A DNA stretch of 44,964 nt from Ruminococcus sp. (GTDB lineage: Bacteria; Bacillota; Clostridia; Oscillospirales; Ruminococcaceae), in the NCBI GenBank assembly GCA_016288815.1, contig JAEELF010000050.1, forward strand, positions 1 through 44,964, read 5' to 3'. Shown in pieces: positions 43,196 to 44,964 of the stretch (positions are counted from its first letter, which is position 1; each line of letters opens with the position of its first letter). The notes beneath the pieces are model-generated. The model saw only the letters and a list, made by a program, of their open reading frames with translations, was not told the DNA's origin and made no database searches. The position numbers and the translations under genes are program-made.

Positions 43196-44206
43196 ATGTC
43201 AAGATCGCTGTATATCCCCGAGGGCTATAGATCTGCCCTCACGCTGAGAGAAACTCAGCACGCTATCAAGTACATCAAGGACGTCTTCCAGCAGGCACTG
43301 TCGTTTGCACTCACCCTCGACCGCGTTTCCGCTCCGCTCATCGTCAAGAAGGGCAGCGGTATCAACGACGACCTCAACGGCGTCGAGCGCAAGGTCGATT
43401 TCGACATCAAGGAGATCGACTGCGAGGCTGAGGTAGTGCAGTCGCTTGCGAAGTGGAAGCGCATGGCGCTCTACCGCTACGGCTATATCGCCGGTGAGGG
43501 CATCTACACCGACATGAACGCTATCCGCCGCGACGACGACACCGACAACACCCACTCCATTTTCGTCGATCAGTGGGACTGGGAGAAGGTCATCACGCGC
43601 GAGCAGCGCAACATCGACTTCCTCAAGGACGCGGTGAAGTCCGTCGTTAAGGCTATCTCATACGCAAAGCGCAAGGTGGGGCTGCGTTACCCTGCTATCG
43701 CCGGTAAGATAGAGGAAAACGTTTTCTTCATCACCTCGCAGGAGCTCGAGGATATGTACCCCGACAAGACTCCTCACGAGCGCGAGAGACTCATCGCGAA
43801 GGAGCACGGGACCGTCTTCATCATGCAGATAGGCGGGAAGCTCGCGAGCGGTGAGAAGCATGACGGACGCGCTCCCGACTACGACGACTGGTCGCTCAAC
43901 GGTGATATCTTCGTCTGGGATGACGTGCTCGACAATGCGCTCGAGCTGTCGTCTATGGGTATAAGAGTTGACGAGACCTCCCTCGCGAAGCAGCTCAAGG
44001 AGTGCGGCGCGGAGGACAGAATGCAGTATGACTACCACAAGATGATAGCGAACGGAACTCTCCCGTTGACTATCGGCGGCGGTATCGGTCAGTCGAGACT
44101 GTGTATGTTCCTGCTGAACAAGGCGCACATCGGCGAAGTGCAGTCCTCGATATGGTCGGACGAGATGATAAAAAAGTGCAGCGAGAACGGTATCACGCTG
44201 CTGTAA
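43196..44206 (+). CDS. asnA: Aspartate-ammonia ligase (asparagine synthetase A)
   Basis: The 336-residue product matches AsnA along its length: QHAIKYIKDVFQ, LDRVSAPLIVKKGSGINDDLNG, WKRMALYRYG and the C-terminal LPLTIGGGIGQSRLCMFLL motif. It makes asparagine from aspartate, ammonia and ATP and has a class II synthetase-like fold. It probably shares the asnS T-box transcript, so asparagine supply and tRNA charging respond together. The 150-bp gap before it holds a GGCGGAA/TTCCGCC hairpin (43104-43123) without a T-run. Confidence 0.97.
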   Translation: MSRSLYIPEGYRSALTLRETQHAIKYIKDVFQQALSFALTLDRVSAPLIVKKGSGINDDLNGVERKVDFDIKEIDCEAEVVQSLAKWKRMALYRYGYIAGEGIYTDMNAIRRDDDTDNTHSIFVDQWDWEKVITREQRNIDFLKDAVKSVVKAISYAKRKVGLRYPAIAGKIEENVFFITSQELEDMYPDKTPHERERLIAKEHGTVFIMQIGGKLASGEKHDGRAPDYDDWSLNGDIFVWDDVLDNALELSSMGIRVDETSLAKQLKECGAEDRMQYDYHKMIANGTLPLTIGGGIGQSRLCMFLLNKAHIGEVQSSIWSDEMIKKCSENGITLL

Positions 44207-44216
44207 AATGTGAGAA

Positions 44217-44243
44217 GGGGCGGCTCTGTGCCGCCCTGTTTTT
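44217..44243 (+). terminator. Terminator of asnA
   Basis: GGGGCGGC (44217-44224) pairs with GCCGCCCT (44229-44237), followed by TTTTT, ten bases after the stop codon. Confidence 0.88.
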
Positions 44244-44284
44244 CGTCTCTGCGATAGAATTAACACAAATTTTATCGTAAACCC

Positions 44285-44313
44285 TTGCAATTTTCCCGGG
44301 TGTGTGATATAAT
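44285..44313 (+). promoter_or_regulatory. Promoter of the aldolase gene
   Basis: TTGCAA (44285-44290), 17-bp spacer, TATAAT (44308-44313). Confidence 0.8.
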
Positions 44314-44367
44314 ATTAACGATAGGGTGAGAATCCCTGTAAATGTAATTCTCAGGAGGAATAATTCT

Positions 44368-44964
44368 ATGTTAACTTCAGCTACCGAAATGCTCCAGAAA
44401 GCAAGAGCAGGCAAATACGCAGTTGGTCAGTTCAACATCAACAACCTCGAGTGGACCAAGGCTATACTCCTTACCGCTCAGGAGCTCAACAGCCCCGTTA
44501 TCCTCGGCGTTTCCGAGGGCGCAGGCAAGTACATGACAGGCTTCGGCACAGTTGCTGCTATGGTCGCAGCTATGGACAAGTCCCTCGGCATCACAGTTCC
44601 TGTTGCTCTCCACCTCGACCACGGCTCGTATGAGGGCTGCTACAAGTGCATCAAGGCTGGCTTCACTTCTATAATGTTCGACGGTTCTCACTTCCCGATC
44701 GACGAGAACGTTGCTAAGACTACTGAGCTCGTTAACGTTGCTCACGGTCTCGGTCTCTCCATTGAGGCTGAGGTAGGCGCTATCGGCGGCGAAGAGGACG
44801 GCGTTATCGGCAAGGGCGAGTGCGCTGATCCCGCTGAGTGCAAGATGATCGCTGATCTCGGCGTTGACTTCCTTGCTGCTGGTCGCGGCAATATCCACGG
44901 CGTATATCCCGCGAACTGGGAGGGACTCAGCTTTCAGACTCTCGAGGCTATCAACAAGACTGTA
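44368..44964 (+). CDS. fba: Class II fructose-bisphosphate aldolase, N-terminal part (cut by window edge)
   Basis: The 199 residues present read MLTSATEMLQKARAGKYAV, then QFNINNLEW, PVALHLDHG (zinc-binding His), FDGSHFPIDENV and IEAEVGAIGG, the class II aldolase core. It cleaves fructose-1,6-bisphosphate in glycolysis and needs Zn2+. AGGAGGAA lies seven bases before the start. The frame is open to the window edge. Codon use (GCT, ATC, AAC) resembles other highly expressed genes here. Confidence 0.96.
   Translation, partial: MLTSATEMLQKARAGKYAVGQFNINNLEWTKAILLTAQELNSPVILGVSEGAGKYMTGFGTVAAMVAAMDKSLGITVPVALHLDHGSYEGCYKCIKAGFTSIMFDGSHFPIDENVAKTTELVNVAHGLGLSIEAEVGAIGGEEDGVIGKGECADPAECKMIADLGVDFLAAGRGNIHGVYPANWEGLSFQTLEAINKTV

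Noticed and set aside
1..44964. tRNA or rRNA genes
   Set aside because: No cloverleaf-like sequence with CCA-type ends and no rRNA-like stretch was noticed on either strand by eye.

Overview
The window looks like chromosomal DNA from a cellulosome-producing, fibre-degrading Firmicute of the Ruminococcus type (R. flavefaciens / R. champanellensis-like). Three large secreted polysaccharide-degrading enzymes carry dockerin modules: a PL1-type pectate lyase with CBM6, a GH48 cellulase, and a GH30-CBM22-dockerin-CE1 xylan enzyme. A T-box leader, a SpoIIID regulator, AGGAGG ribosome-binding sites and many TTGACA/17-bp/TATAAT promoters agree with a Gram-positive host. The genus is inferred from gene content only.

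Layout. 1-218: 5' end of rpsL (minus strand). 380-3213: trkA-trkH potassium uptake pair (minus). 3448-5973: dockerin-bearing pectate lyase (minus). 6309-11805: plus-strand cluster of a small membrane protein, a D-2-hydroxyacid dehydrogenase, proB, proA and a single-pass protein with 54-nt coiled-coil repeats. 11861-12180: a 320-bp imperfect palindrome between convergent genes. 12184-16860: Gld-type ABC export cluster (minus). 17501-19969: GH48 cellulase. 20044-20702: two strong promoters and two structured RNA candidates. 20720-30188: a long polyamine operon (speD, arginine decarboxylase, membrane protein, speE, speB, two DUF3592 proteins, carboxynorspermidine synthase and decarboxylase, MATE exporter). 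30395-33313: the multi-modular xylan enzyme. 33387-34808: lipase-like lipoprotein (minus). 35006-35500: unknown protein, followed by a candidate small RNA. 35762-36022: spoIIID (minus). 36244-41091: minus-strand run of alpha/beta hydrolase, tex, GIY-YIG protein and a free-standing reverse transcriptase. 41383-44206: T-box-controlled asnS and then asnA. 44368-end: 5' end of class II fructose-bisphosphate aldolase.

How the genes work together. The dockerin enzymes should be secreted and docked on a scaffoldin that is not in this window; together they address cellulose, pectin and feruloylated glucuronoxylan. The polyamine operon holds a complete arginine-agmatine-putrescine route, the AdoMet-dependent aminopropyl route, and the aspartate-semialdehyde-dependent carboxyspermidine route side by side, ending in an exporter. 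Its approximately 330-nt leader ends in a 13-bp terminator just before speD, so it is probably attenuated.

The best candidates for something undescribed are: the structured speD leader and the RNA candidate just upstream of it; the stand-alone reverse transcriptase near spoIIID, whose 3' flank carries a 95-bp two-hairpin element also found after the pectate lyase gene; the 320-bp palindrome; and a self-terminating approximately 140-nt hairpin RNA at 35511-35651. No CRISPR array, tRNA, rRNA, insertion sequence or phage gene was seen.
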